From NCBI GenBank assembly GCA_017534745.1, contig JAFXVX010000021.1, positions 36,660 to 100,659 of the forward strand: a stretch of DNA of 64,000 bases, given 5' to 3'. The translations under genes were made by a program, and so were the position numbers. Below, in pieces: positions 1 through 8,575 of this stretch. Position 1 is the first letter of the stretch. Every line of letters begins with the position of its first letter. Source of the stretch: Bacteroidales bacterium. Lineage in GTDB: Bacteria; Bacteroidota; Bacteroidia; Bacteroidales; UBA932. The notes under the pieces are model-generated. The model had not been told where the DNA came from. It did not search any database and worked only from the letters and a program-made list of their open reading frames with translations.

Positions 1-2
1 TC

Positions 3-1280
3 TACATCGTGGAAGTGGAGCCGCCCATGCCGGCCCCGTCGAAGGTCCGCGAGGGCGTTCGCGACGAGGTGCGCGCCGACAGGAACAAGGCCAGCGGCCT
101 TGAAGGCGTCTATGACATGACCCATAAGGCCCAGACCCCGGCCCCGAAGGGCTACGAGGCTGTGTATGTTAGCCATTATGGCCGCCATGGTTCCCGTTTC
201 GCCTATACCGAAAAGGCCTATACGGTCCCGCTGGAGATCCTCCGCGAAGGGGCCGGCTCCGGCAACCTTACCCCCCGCGGATTCAAGCTCCTCCAAGACC
301 TTGAATCCTTCTGGGAGAGGTGCCAGTACAGGGTCGGCGACCTGACCCCGCTCGGCTGGGAGCAGCACGAGTGGATCGCTGCGGACATGGTGTCAAACTT
401 CCCGAAGGCATTCGGCAAGGGCAGCGTCGTGGACGCCTGCTCATCGGGAGCCCAGCGCTCCATCGTGAGCATGGCCGCCTTCTGCGCCTCGCTCTCCCGC
501 GTCGCCCCGAAAGCGGACGTCTATGCCCATCAGGGCATGCTGGACGTCCAGGCGACCCGTCCGAACATGGGCGGCAAAAACCCGTTCCGCTACAAGGGCC
601 CCGAGCCGAGGTTCCCTTACGGCGAAGAGCCGAGAGTCTTCTTCCGTCACAAGATGACCGGCTGGAAGACCGTCCTCAGCCGCATCTTCAAGGACCCTGA
701 GGCCGGCCTCGGAGGCAGGAATCCCTACGACGTGTTCTTCAACTACTACATGCTTATCGGCGGTATGGGTAACATCCCGGCCGAGGATCGCATCGAGGTC
801 GCCGACCTTATGACCACTGACGAGATGGCGCAGATGTGGGAAGTGGACAACTACGAGCGTTTCAGGGAGTACATCCGATACAAGATTTCCTGTTGCTCTA
901 TTATCGACGACATGATAGCGAAGGCGGATAAGCGGCTCGCGGATAAAAGCCGCGGCGCCGACCTCCGCTTCGGCCACGACCACGTCCTCATGGCCCTCCT
1001 TATGGACATGAACCTCGACGATTTCGGCTACATCCCGCCCTCCGCGGACGACCTCGTGAAGACCTTCCAGACCTTCCGTTCGCCTAAGGCGGCCAACATA
1101 CAGCTTGTGTTCTACACCCCCAAGGGCAAGAAGAAGGGCGATACTCTCGTGAAGGTCCTCCTCAACGGCGAGGAGGTCCGCCTCGGCGACTGCCCTGCGG
1201 CAAACGGCCCCTACTACAAGTGGGAAGACGCCAAAGCGTATCTCAATTCAAGAGTTGATAATATCGTAACGAGCAAATAG
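3..1280 (+). CDS. Histidine acid phosphatase family protein (MINPP/phytase-like), 5' end cut by window
   Basis: The frame is open from base 3, so the true start and any signal peptide lie upstream; the first possible internal start is GTG at 9. About 60 residues after that GTG is the RHGSR loop (RHGxR), the phosphohistidine-forming motif of the histidine acid phosphatase branch. Near residue 322 is a GHDH segment that matches the C-terminal HD proton-donor motif. The family removes phosphate from inositol phosphates and other monoesters and is usually secreted in Bacteroidota. A second, independent member lies at 42464-43732. The OmpA gene follows after 3 bases, suggesting co-transcription. 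Substrate cannot be told from sequence. The family call is secure; phytase-like activity is inference. Confidence 0.85.
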   Translation, partial: YIVEVEPPMPAPSKVREGVRDEVRADRNKASGLEGVYDMTHKAQTPAPKGYEAVYVSHYGRHGSRFAYTEKAYTVPLEILREGAGSGNLTPRGFKLLQDLESFWERCQYRVGDLTPLGWEQHEWIAADMVSNFPKAFGKGSVVDACSSGAQRSIVSMAAFCASLSRVAPKADVYAHQGMLDVQATRPNMGGKNPFRYKGPEPRFPYGEEPRVFFRHKMTGWKTVLSRIFKDPEAGLGGRNPYDVFFNYYMLIGGMGNIPAEDRIEVADLMTTDEMAQMWEVDNYERFREYIRYKISCCSIIDDMIAKADKRLADKSRGADLRFGHDHVLMALLMDMNLDDFGYIPPSADDLVKTFQTFRSPKAANIQLVFYTPKGKKKGDTLVKVLLNGEEVRLGDCPAANGPYYKWEDAKAYLNSRVDNIVTSK

Positions 1281-1283
1281 GCT

Positions 1284-2360
1284 ATGAAAAAGATTCTGCT
1301 TGCAGCGGCACTGATTGCATCCGCAGGCGCCTTCGCCCAGACGAAGGTCGATTACTCCAAAAGTGATTTCGTCTCCGGTGATGAGATATTCTTCGAGGAC
1401 CTTGTCGAAGGCGAGCGACTTGGCGAATTCCCCTCCCACTGGGACCTTCTTGGCGGCGAAGAGTGCGAGATCGCGAGCCTGAACGGAGAGCAGGTGATCA
1501 AGATCTCCGGCTGGTGGACGCAGATCATCCCTCTGATGAAGACTTCGGATTACCTCCCGGAGGAGTTTACCATCGAGTTCGACGTCTGGTCTCCTGCCAC
1601 TATGGGCTCCAGCCTTAATGACCATCTCGACCTGATCCTCTATTCCGAGGATATGGATGAACTTTTCCACGCGGAGCTGAATCCGGCTTTCAACGAGGTT
1701 CCGGAAGAATCGGCACAGGCCGGTTTAAATTATGTTTTCTATCCGCCGTCCCTCGAGGCGCCCCGCTTCGGGGAAGCCAAGGGAAACCTTCTCACCCCGC
1801 TTATCAAGGCCGACAGCTGGCTGAAGGTGCAGGTCTCCTTCAACAAGAGGGCGCTTAAATACTATGTAAACGGGGTCCGTATGATCAATATCCCCAACAT
1901 GGCCGCCCCGACGAGGATGAAGCTCGTTTCCGTCTCCAACTGCGACGAGAAGGACCGTTTCTTTATCAAGAATATAAGGATGGCTAAGGGCGCTGTGCCG
2001 CTCTACGACCGCCTCGCTTCCGACGGCAAGATCGTCTCCTACGCCATCACTTTCGACACCGGCAAGGCGACCATCAAGCCCGAGTCGGAGGTCGAGATCG
2101 GCCGCGTCGCGAAGCTGATGCAGGAGCATCCCGAGCTCTCCTTCGAGGTTCAGGGCCACTGCGACTCCACCGGCAGCGACAGCGTCAACGATCCCCTCAG
2201 CCAGCAGAGGGCTGAGGCTATCGTCGCCGCCCTCGTCGCCAAGGGCATCGACGCCGGCCGCCTCACCGCCGTCGGCAAGGGCTCCCACGCCCCCATCGCC
2301 GACAACGGCACCCCGGAAGGCCGCGCCCGCAACCGCCGCGTCGAGTTCGTGAAGAAATGA
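1284..2360 (+). CDS. OmpA family outer-membrane/peptidoglycan-associated protein
   Basis: The 358-residue product starts with a clear signal peptide (MKKILLAAALIASAGAFAQ). Residues about 25-240 look like an all-beta jelly-roll module, and the last ~110 residues are an OmpA/MotB peptidoglycan-binding domain (FDTGKATIKPES, GHCDSTGS, QQRAEAI, GRARNRRVEF). It probably tethers the outer membrane to the cell wall, with the jelly-roll part exposed. It starts 3 bases after the phosphatase gene and its stop overlaps the next start (ATGA), so it sits in the middle of an operon. There is no eight-stranded barrel, so it is not a classical OmpA porin. Confidence 0.88.
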   Translation: MKKILLAAALIASAGAFAQTKVDYSKSDFVSGDEIFFEDLVEGERLGEFPSHWDLLGGEECEIASLNGEQVIKISGWWTQIIPLMKTSDYLPEEFTIEFDVWSPATMGSSLNDHLDLILYSEDMDELFHAELNPAFNEVPEESAQAGLNYVFYPPSLEAPRFGEAKGNLLTPLIKADSWLKVQVSFNKRALKYYVNGVRMINIPNMAAPTRMKLVSVSNCDEKDRFFIKNIRMAKGAVPLYDRLASDGKIVSYAITFDTGKATIKPESEVEIGRVAKLMQEHPELSFEVQGHCDSTGSDSVNDPLSQQRAEAIVAALVAKGIDAGRLTAVGKGSHAPIADNGTPEGRARNRRVEFVKK

Positions 2361-3196
2361 AAAAGCCTGTAGTTTTAGGGATTGGGGAGATAGTCTGGGA
2401 CTGTCTGCCGGAGGGGAAGGCGCTCGGCGGGGCGCCGGTGAACTTTGCTTACCACGCAATGAAACTCGGGGCGGACAGCTACCCGGTGAGCGCGGTCGGA
2501 GACGATGAGCTCGGAGCTGAAACGCTCGCGGCCTGCGAGTCGTACGGCCTGCGGACTGACTACCTGCAGCATCCGGGGCTCCCGACCAGCAGGGTGCTGG
2601 TGAGCCTCGACGCCCAGGGCGTACCGAAGTACGAAATCCTCGAGAATGTCGCCTGGGATGCACTTGAGGCGACTCCGGCGGTGCTTGCGCTGGCGGCGAA
2701 AGCCGACGCCGTCTGCTGGGGCAGCCTCGCCCAGCGCTCCCCCCGCTCCCGCAAGGCCATCCTCAGAATCCTCGACGCAGTCCCTGCAGACGCGGTGAGA
2801 GTCTTTGATATCAATCTCCGCCAGCACTATTTCAGCAGGGAGGTCATCGAGGCCTCCCTCGAAAGGGCCAACGTGCTCAAACTCAATGAGGACGAACTTC
2901 CCGTCGTGATGGAAATCACGGGGCTTAAAGGCATCCCGGAGATTATCGGGCGCTACAATCTCGACTACCTCATCTACACATGCGGAGCAAAGGACAGTGA
3001 GGTCTATGGCCCACAAGGTCTTCTTTCGCATATTGACACGCCGAAGGTCAAGGTCGTCGATACCGTCGGCGCCGGCGACTCCTTCACCGCAGCGTTCATA
3101 GCGTCAATCCTTCAGGGAGAGACCCCGGCTGCGGCCCATCGCCGCGCCGTCGAGCTCTCCGCCCTCGTCTGCCGCTCCCACGGAGCGATTGTGTAG
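2357..3196 (+). CDS. PfkB-family sugar kinase (fructokinase-like)
   Basis: 279 residues. The N-terminus (GEIVWDCLPEGKALGGAPVNFAYH) has the substrate-side GG motif of ribokinase/fructokinase enzymes, and TVGAGDSFTAAF near residues 234-243 is the anion-hole and catalytic-base signature (GAGD, with Asp as base). The reaction is ATP-dependent phosphorylation of a free sugar, probably fructose or a related ketose, in the cytoplasm. The start overlaps the OmpA stop by four bases. The gene ends three bases before a convergent glycosyltransferase gene, with no room for an obvious terminator. The exact sugar is not decided by the sequence. Confidence 0.88.
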   Translation: MKKPVVLGIGEIVWDCLPEGKALGGAPVNFAYHAMKLGADSYPVSAVGDDELGAETLAACESYGLRTDYLQHPGLPTSRVLVSLDAQGVPKYEILENVAWDALEATPAVLALAAKADAVCWGSLAQRSPRSRKAILRILDAVPADAVRVFDINLRQHYFSREVIEASLERANVLKLNEDELPVVMEITGLKGIPEIIGRYNLDYLIYTCGAKDSEVYGPQGLLSHIDTPKVKVVDTVGAGDSFTAAFIASILQGETPAAAHRRAVELSALVCRSHGAIV

Positions 3197-3199
3197 CGC

Positions 3200-4354
3200 T
3201 TATTCTACCGGCGTGCTGTAGAGGCGGACAAGCTCGCTGGCCGGCAGGAGGGCTGGCTTCCCCCCTTTGTTGAGGATTGTGTCAATCAGCGACAGCCACT
3301 TCATGTCCACCACTTCGGGGTCATACTGACTGACCCAGCGGCGGGCATTGAGACCCAGCAGCTTCCGTTCTTCAGGGTTTTCGATGAGACGTATGGCTGC
3401 CTGGGCCAGCGATTCCGCATTGTCGTCACAAAGGAGGCCGCTGACTCCGTGGATAAGCATCTCGTTGACGCCGGAAGCGTTGTTGAAGCCCACGCAGGGG
3501 AGCCCGGCGGCCATGCTTTCAGCAAGGCCGAGGCTCATCCCTTCGGTGCGGGACGGGAACAGGCAGATGTCGTACTGCCGCAGCGTCTCCCCTATCTGTC
3601 TGGTCACGCCCATAAATCGGACGTTCTTCTCCAGATTCAGGGTCGCCACGCGCCGCCGGAGCATATCGCCATAGGCTTCCGGCTCGGTGTCGCCGTAAAG
3701 GTCGATGCTCCAGTCGGGGTACTTCTTCGCGATTATGGCCATGGCGTCAATGAGGATATCCACGCCCTTGGCGCGGTCTATCCTTGAGAAAAAGATCATC
3801 TTGCGGCGTTCCGTGCCGTAATCGACGCAGGCTTCCTGGCTCTCCACACCGTTGGGAATCACCGCCACCGGCCCGCGTTTCATATAGCGGGGCAGGAGGT
3901 CCTTGAAACTCTCCATAAGGACCTGAGCAGTGGTGTTGATGTAGTATTTTCGCAGGCGTCTCTTGAGGCTCGGCTTGTAGGTGAAGAAGTAGTCCGGCCT
4001 CATGTGGAACATCAGGATGCGCGGGATGTACCTGAACCGCTTCTGCAGGTGAACCTCCAGATAGTCGTGGGCGAAAAAGAACACGATAAGGTCCGGAGAG
4101 ATCTCCTCTACCAGTTTGTTGAATGCGTCCCGGCAGGCGGTAACTCCATCATATTCAAGGGAAGTGTTGACGAAACGGATACTCTCGTCCAGCCCTGCGG
4201 GCCTGTCCGGACAGTCGCTGTGGCAGGTTCCGATGACGTTGTATCCCTGCCGTGCCAGCATGTTGCAGAATCTCTTGAATATGGTGATTGAGCCGCCGGT
4301 CGTGGTCGCGACGTTGCTCTGGCTGGTTACGAGGATGGTCTGCCGGGGAGACAT
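3200..4354 (-). CDS. Glycosyltransferase family 4 (GT-B fold)
   Basis: I place the start at ATG 4354-4352 (MSPRQTILVTSQSNVATTTG), because the upstream in-frame stretch is arginine/proline-rich and antisense to the neighbouring gene. The N-terminal donor/acceptor domain has the GGSITIFKRF loop. The C-terminal domain carries FFSRIDRAKGVDILIDA and the EGMSLGLAESMAAGLPCVGF region typical of GT4, with the EX7E glutamates. It should transfer a sugar from a nucleotide donor at the cytoplasmic face. It lies 11 bases after the GH88 gene and is probably co-transcribed, an odd pairing of a degradative secreted enzyme with a biosynthetic one. No membrane segment is seen. Confidence 0.87.
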   Translation of the reverse strand: MSPRQTILVTSQSNVATTTGGSITIFKRFCNMLARQGYNVIGTCHSDCPDRPAGLDESIRFVNTSLEYDGVTACRDAFNKLVEEISPDLIVFFFAHDYLEVHLQKRFRYIPRILMFHMRPDYFFTYKPSLKRRLRKYYINTTAQVLMESFKDLLPRYMKRGPVAVIPNGVESQEACVDYGTERRKMIFFSRIDRAKGVDILIDAMAIIAKKYPDWSIDLYGDTEPEAYGDMLRRRVATLNLEKNVRFMGVTRQIGETLRQYDICLFPSRTEGMSLGLAESMAAGLPCVGFNNASGVNEMLIHGVSGLLCDDNAESLAQAAIRLIENPEERKLLGLNARRWVSQYDPEVVDMKWLSLIDTILNKGGKPALLPASELVRLYSTPVE

Positions 4355-4365
4355 GTATGGTCGGA

Positions 4366-5580
4366 TTAAAGATTCTTGTAGCGCCAGAGGGCTTCCATAA
4401 AATAGTAGTCGGCATAGGTGAGGGGGACATCGACCTCGCTGCCCTTGGGGTAATGGCCGGTGCTGTGCTTGAGGAGGAAGCCGCCGATTTCGCCCTCGGC
4501 CGCGAGGTATTTCTCGCCGCAAAGGGCTTTGAGCGTCTCAAGCGCCTGCTTGCGGCAGCGCGCTGCCAAGGCAGCATCGTGCGTCAGCCCCGCGAGCTCG
4601 AGGAACGCCGAGGCCATGACCGCTCCGGCCGAGGCATCGTCCTGGACGTCAGCCCCGGCGACCGGACCGGTAAACGGCCCCTCGGGGTTCGTGCCGCACC
4701 CCGGTGCGGCATCCTCAGGGGCGTCGAAGTCCCACGGCGGGACGGGACGGCCCTCGAGGCGCGGCAGCAGGAAGGCCGCGACCTTCTCTGCCTGGGCAAG
4801 GAAGTCTTCCTCCCCGGTCTCCCTGAACATCATCGTGAAGCCATAGAGCGCCCAGGCCTGGCCGCGGGCCCATGCAGACTCGTCGGCGAAGCCCTGGACG
4901 GTCTGCTTGCGGATGATGCTGCCGTCCTCGGGATTGTAGTCCACGAGATGGTAGCAGGAGTTGTCCTCGCGGAAATGGTTGCGCATCGTCGTCCGGGCGT
5001 GGGTGATTGCGATCTCCTTCCACTCGGGGACATCGAAGAGCCTGGATGCGTAGGTCAGCAGCTCCAGGTTCATCATGTTGTCGATGATGACGGGGTATGT
5101 AAACTTAGGATTGTTCCAGCTTTTGATGACTCCGGTGACGGGGGAAAAACGGCCGGCGAGTTCCTCGGCGGCATCGCGCAAAGTCTTCAGATACAGGCTG
5201 TCACCAGTCTCCTTCCACGCCTCGCCGGAGGAAGGCATCACTTCGAAGCCGAGGTCGTGGTCTCCGGACAGAAGGGACACGTCGAGGATCTTGGCCGTCT
5301 GCCTGAGAGCCATCTCCTTCATCGCCTCGTCCCCGCTGAGCTTGTAGGTGTACCAGCACACGCCGGGGAAGAAGCCGCTGCACCACCAGTGGGTATTGGC
5401 GAGCACCAGCTCCCCGTTCTGGAAGTTGCGCGGGAAAGTGTCCTCCGTCAGCGACTGCTCCATCAGAGTGCACTGCTTTACGGAAAGTTCAGCGATTTTG
5501 TCCACCGGAATATCGCACCGGCACGAAGCCAGCAGCCCGGCAAAGCCCGCAATGGCGGGAATAAAAAGACGTAAATTCAT
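4366..5580 (-). CDS. GH88 unsaturated glucuronyl hydrolase, lipoprotein
   Basis: Start taken at ATG 5580-5578 (MNLRLFIPAIAGF), giving 404 residues; the upstream 15 codons lack signal character. A lipobox (LLASC, Cys20) predicts a lipoprotein. GH88 landmarks are all present: HWWCSGFFPG, the GDHDLGF loop with Asp109, IIDNMMNLELL with Asp167, and AWARGQAWALYGF. Asp109 and Asp167 match the catalytic aspartates of Bacillus unsaturated glucuronyl hydrolase (family knowledge). The enzyme hydrates and cleaves the 4,5-unsaturated uronic acid left by polysaccharide lyases, which fits the two heparinase II/III-like lyases at 12-16 kb. It is divergent from the LacI gene and shares a 157-base control region with it. 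Confidence 0.9.
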   Translation of the reverse strand: MNLRLFIPAIAGFAGLLASCRCDIPVDKIAELSVKQCTLMEQSLTEDTFPRNFQNGELVLANTHWWCSGFFPGVCWYTYKLSGDEAMKEMALRQTAKILDVSLLSGDHDLGFEVMPSSGEAWKETGDSLYLKTLRDAAEELAGRFSPVTGVIKSWNNPKFTYPVIIDNMMNLELLTYASRLFDVPEWKEIAITHARTTMRNHFREDNSCYHLVDYNPEDGSIIRKQTVQGFADESAWARGQAWALYGFTMMFRETGEEDFLAQAEKVAAFLLPRLEGRPVPPWDFDAPEDAAPGCGTNPEGPFTGPVAGADVQDDASAGAVMASAFLELAGLTHDAALAARCRKQALETLKALCGEKYLAAEGEIGGFLLKHSTGHYPKGSEVDVPLTYADYYFMEALWRYKNL

Positions 5581-5612
5581 ATATAACAACGGGTGCGAAA
5601 AGCGCACACCGA

Positions 5613-5645
5613 CAAATATACCCAATAAATCCCGTAACCCCGCAA
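5613..5645 (-). promoter_or_regulatory. Promoter for GH88-GT operon
   Basis: On the minus strand TATATTTG (5620-5613) is a perfect TAnnTTTG -7 box. TTG at 5645-5643 lies 22 bases further upstream. The box ends 32 bases before the GH88 start. This is the Bacteroidota primary-sigma promoter pattern. Confidence 0.6.
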
Positions 5646-5674
5646 TACCCCCATGTAAAATATTTGTAAAATTT

Positions 5675-5690
5675 TGTAAAACGTTTTAGA
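5675..5690. promoter_or_regulatory. Putative LacI-type operator
   Basis: TGTAAAAC|GTTTTAGA is a 16-base palindrome with 7 of 8 positions matched and a central CG, the usual form of LacI/GalR-family operators. It lies between the LacI start (5738) and the GH88 promoter, and just upstream of a degenerate -7 box TACCTTCG (5701-5708) for the LacI operon. It is well placed for autoregulation and for control of the divergent GH88 operon (inference). Confidence 0.5.
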
Positions 5691-5737
5691 AACAAAATCC
5701 TACCTTCGTGGGAGCACTATTTATATATTTGTATGCT

Positions 5738-6775
5738 ATGAGTGACCGGCCAATAGTTTCCCCAGATGTGACGATCCGCGATGTCGCGGAAGCCGCCGGG
5801 GTGTCCATATCCCTGGTTTCCTTCGTGCTCAACGCACGCAGGGGCCCTTCCGGCGAGTACCTCTGCTCCGCGTCCCAAAAGACCGCGGAGCGCATCGTCG
5901 AGACGGCCGAACGCCTTGGCTATCACAGGAATAAAGCTGCGACCTCGCTTCGCACGGGCCGCAGCGACACCATAGGCGTCATCGTCTCCGACATCTCCAA
6001 CACCTGTTTCGGCCAGATTTGCCGTAAGATTGAAAAACTCGCAACCGACGCCGGCTACCTCACCATCTTCGCCAGCACCGACGACAGGAAGGAAAACTTC
6101 CGTCAGCTGGTCGATAAATTCCTCTACTCCGGAGTGGACGGTTTCATCGTGGCCCCCTGCAACGGCGTCGAAGATTCCATCGCCAAAATCCTCAACCGCA
6201 GGCTTCCAGTCGTGATTTTCGACCGGGACCTTCCCGGCGTCGAGGGCATCGGCCGAGTACTTCTCGACAACGAGAAGGCCGGCCGCAGCGCCGTGAGGAT
6301 TCTTCGCGGCCAGGGCCGCAGGCACATCGGTCTCGTGCGCTACGAGACCGACATCCCTACCATTATTGCGAGGGAGAAGGGCTGCCGTGATGAGGCTGCA
6401 AAATGCGGTATTCCCTTCACTTCGGCCATACTCGCGCGCGAGACGATGCGCCGCGACATGGTCTCCGTGCTCCACAATGCCCGCGAAGAAGGCGTTGACG
6501 CCATGATTTTTCCGTCCAACGCCATCACGGTTGACGGCCTGTCCGCCATCAACGAGCTGGGCTTCGCGATCCCGGAAGACCTCGCCGTGGTGGGGTTCGA
6601 CCAGGAAGACCGTTCGGAAATGTTCAACCCCTGGTTCTCATTCGTGAACCAGCCGACCAAACTCGTCGCCGAGTACTCGTTCCGTATGCTTCTCGGAGCA
6701 ATCAAGGGCGACGGACAGCTTGAAACCAAAATAATCAATCCTCTTTACACGCTTGGCAGCAGGATAAAGCAATGA
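5738..6775 (+). CDS. LacI/GalR-family transcriptional regulator
   Basis: Start chosen at ATG 5738 (MSDRPIVSPDVTIRD), because the earlier in-frame ATG at 5708 overlaps the likely -7 box. The N-terminal helix-turn-helix (VTIRDVAEAAGVSISLVSFV) and hinge region are followed by a periplasmic-binding-type sensor (IGVIVSDISNTCF, VDGFIVAPCNG, VVGFDQED). 345 residues is normal for the family. The stop overlaps the start of the FAD oxidoreductase by four bases, so the regulator is the first gene of its own catabolic operon. Its effector is presumably a sugar handled by that operon. The 16-base palindrome at 5675 is a candidate binding site. Confidence 0.9.
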   Translation: MSDRPIVSPDVTIRDVAEAAGVSISLVSFVLNARRGPSGEYLCSASQKTAERIVETAERLGYHRNKAATSLRTGRSDTIGVIVSDISNTCFGQICRKIEKLATDAGYLTIFASTDDRKENFRQLVDKFLYSGVDGFIVAPCNGVEDSIAKILNRRLPVVIFDRDLPGVEGIGRVLLDNEKAGRSAVRILRGQGRRHIGLVRYETDIPTIIAREKGCRDEAAKCGIPFTSAILARETMRRDMVSVLHNAREEGVDAMIFPSNAITVDGLSAINELGFAIPEDLAVVGFDQEDRSEMFNPWFSFVNQPTKLVAEYSFRMLLGAIKGDGQLETKIINPLYTLGSRIKQ

Positions 6776-8571
6776 TAGAAAGAGACAATTCCATACTACT
6801 CCCGGGCTCGATGTTCCGGAGCCCCGGCGGATGGATTTCAGACCCTCAGTTCATGGAGGTTATGGGCTCCTCGGAGCTGCTGGCCCACGGGCTCGGCAAG
6901 CCGGTCGGGGATGCCTCCACGACCTTCGAAGCCCCGCAGGACGGGGAGTACAATGTCTGGGTGCGCACCAAAAACTGGACGGCGTACTGGTCAGACAAGC
7001 CGGGCCCCGGCAAATTCACCATTATAATCGATGGTACGCCCCTTGGTGAGGTCTTCGGGACCGGCAGCCCCGAGTGGCACTGGCAGCCCGGCGGGAAAAT
7101 CCGCCTCGGCAAAGGCCGCCACGGCCTCGCCGTCCACGACCTCGACGGCTTCGATGCCCGCTTCGACTCCGTGCTTCTCACCCTCGGAGGGGATGAGCCT
7201 GGAGACATCGACGCACTCCGCCGTGCCCTCCTCGGTCTCCCTAAGCCCGAGTTCAAGGGTCGGTTCGACTTTGTCGTAGTCGGCGGCGGCGTAGCCGGGA
7301 TGTGCGCTGCGATCAGTGCGGCCCGCCTCGGCAGCAGGGTCGCTCTCGTCCAGGACCGCAAGGTTTACGGTGGCAATAACTCCTCCGAGGTCCGCGTCGG
7401 CCTCGGCGGGCGCCTCAACATCGGCCGTTTTCCTTCCCTTGGCTACCTCCTCAACGAGTTCGGCCCGGCCCGGAAGGGCAACGCCCGCCCGGCGGATGTC
7501 TATGAAGACGAAAAGAAAGCCGCAGCCATCGCCGCCGAGAAGAATATCACGGCGTTTACGGGCTACCGCGTGACGGCCGTCGAAAAGGACGGCGCCCGCA
7601 TCAAGGCGGTAATCGCCACCCAGGTGGATAATTACCGCGAGATACGGCTGGAGGGTGAAGTTTTTGCCGACTGCACCGGCGACGCGACACTCGGTGTCCT
7701 CGCCGGGGCGCAGTGGGCGATGGGCCGCGAGTCAAAGGATGTCTATGGCGAGCCCTCCGCCCCGGAGAGCCCGGACGGCATCACCCTCGGCGCCTCCATC
7801 CAGTGGTACAGCGAGCCCCGAGAGACCCCCGTGGCCTTCCCGGACATCGACTGGGGCCTCCCTATCGACGAGGAGACCGTCCAGAATGCCCGCCGCGGCC
7901 AGTGGTACTGGGAGGTAGGCATGAGGGACGACATGATAAAAGACGCCGAGAAGATCCGCGACTACGGCATGTACGTCGCCTATTCCAACTGGTCCTACCT
8001 GAAGAATCATTCCCGCTTCCGCGACGAGGTTGCCTGCGAAGACTTCACCTGGCTGTCCTTCTACGCCGGCAAGCGTGAAAGCCGCCGTCTTTTCGGCGAT
8101 CATATCCTCACCGAGAACGATCTCCGCGATTTCGTCCAGTACCCGGACGGCTGCGTCTCGACCTCATGGTACATCGACGACCACGAGCCTGACCCGGAAA
8201 ACGCCGCCCGCTTCAGGGACCCCTGGCTAAGCCGCGGCCGCCTCACACCGCTGGATTATTACCCCATCCCTTTCCGTTGCCTCTACAACAGGGACATCGA
8301 GAATATGTTCATGGCCGGACGCGACATAAGCGTCAGCCATCTCGCCCTCGGCACGGTACGTGTAATGCGTACCTGTGCGATGGAAGGTGAAGTCGTAGGA
8401 ATGGCCGCCGATATCTGCCGCCGACTGGACTGTACGCCCCGCCAGGTGTACCAGGACCACTTCGGCCAGCTCAAGGCCCTCATGAACCAGGGCACCGGCG
8501 ACCCCGCCAAGCCCTACCTCCAAACCTACACTTTGATAGACACCACCGCCGAACGAAGCGAAAACTGCTGA
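6772..8571 (+). CDS. FAD-dependent oxidoreductase with N-terminal beta-rich module
   Basis: 599 residues in two parts. Residues 1-145 form a jelly-roll-like module (DGEYNVWVRTKNW, GKFTIIIDGTPLGEVF) that resembles carbohydrate-binding or golvesin-type domains. From about residue 166 there is a Rossmann dinucleotide site (VVVGGGVAGMCAAISAARLG) followed by YGGNNSSEVRVGLGG and, near the end, NMFMAGRDISVSHLALGTVR, as in the FAD_oxidored family. No signal peptide is visible, so it should be cytoplasmic. Such enzymes recur in Bacteroidota carbohydrate loci, where their substrate is usually undefined. The start overlaps the LacI stop; the symporter follows after four bases. Confidence 0.85.
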   Translation: MIERDNSILLPGSMFRSPGGWISDPQFMEVMGSSELLAHGLGKPVGDASTTFEAPQDGEYNVWVRTKNWTAYWSDKPGPGKFTIIIDGTPLGEVFGTGSPEWHWQPGGKIRLGKGRHGLAVHDLDGFDARFDSVLLTLGGDEPGDIDALRRALLGLPKPEFKGRFDFVVVGGGVAGMCAAISAARLGSRVALVQDRKVYGGNNSSEVRVGLGGRLNIGRFPSLGYLLNEFGPARKGNARPADVYEDEKKAAAIAAEKNITAFTGYRVTAVEKDGARIKAVIATQVDNYREIRLEGEVFADCTGDATLGVLAGAQWAMGRESKDVYGEPSAPESPDGITLGASIQWYSEPRETPVAFPDIDWGLPIDEETVQNARRGQWYWEVGMRDDMIKDAEKIRDYGMYVAYSNWSYLKNHSRFRDEVACEDFTWLSFYAGKRESRRLFGDHILTENDLRDFVQYPDGCVSTSWYIDDHEPDPENAARFRDPWLSRGRLTPLDYYPIPFRCLYNRDIENMFMAGRDISVSHLALGTVRVMRTCAMEGEVVGMAADICRRLDCTPRQVYQDHFGQLKALMNQGTGDPAKPYLQTYTLIDTTAERSENC

Positions 8572-8575
8572 CAGT

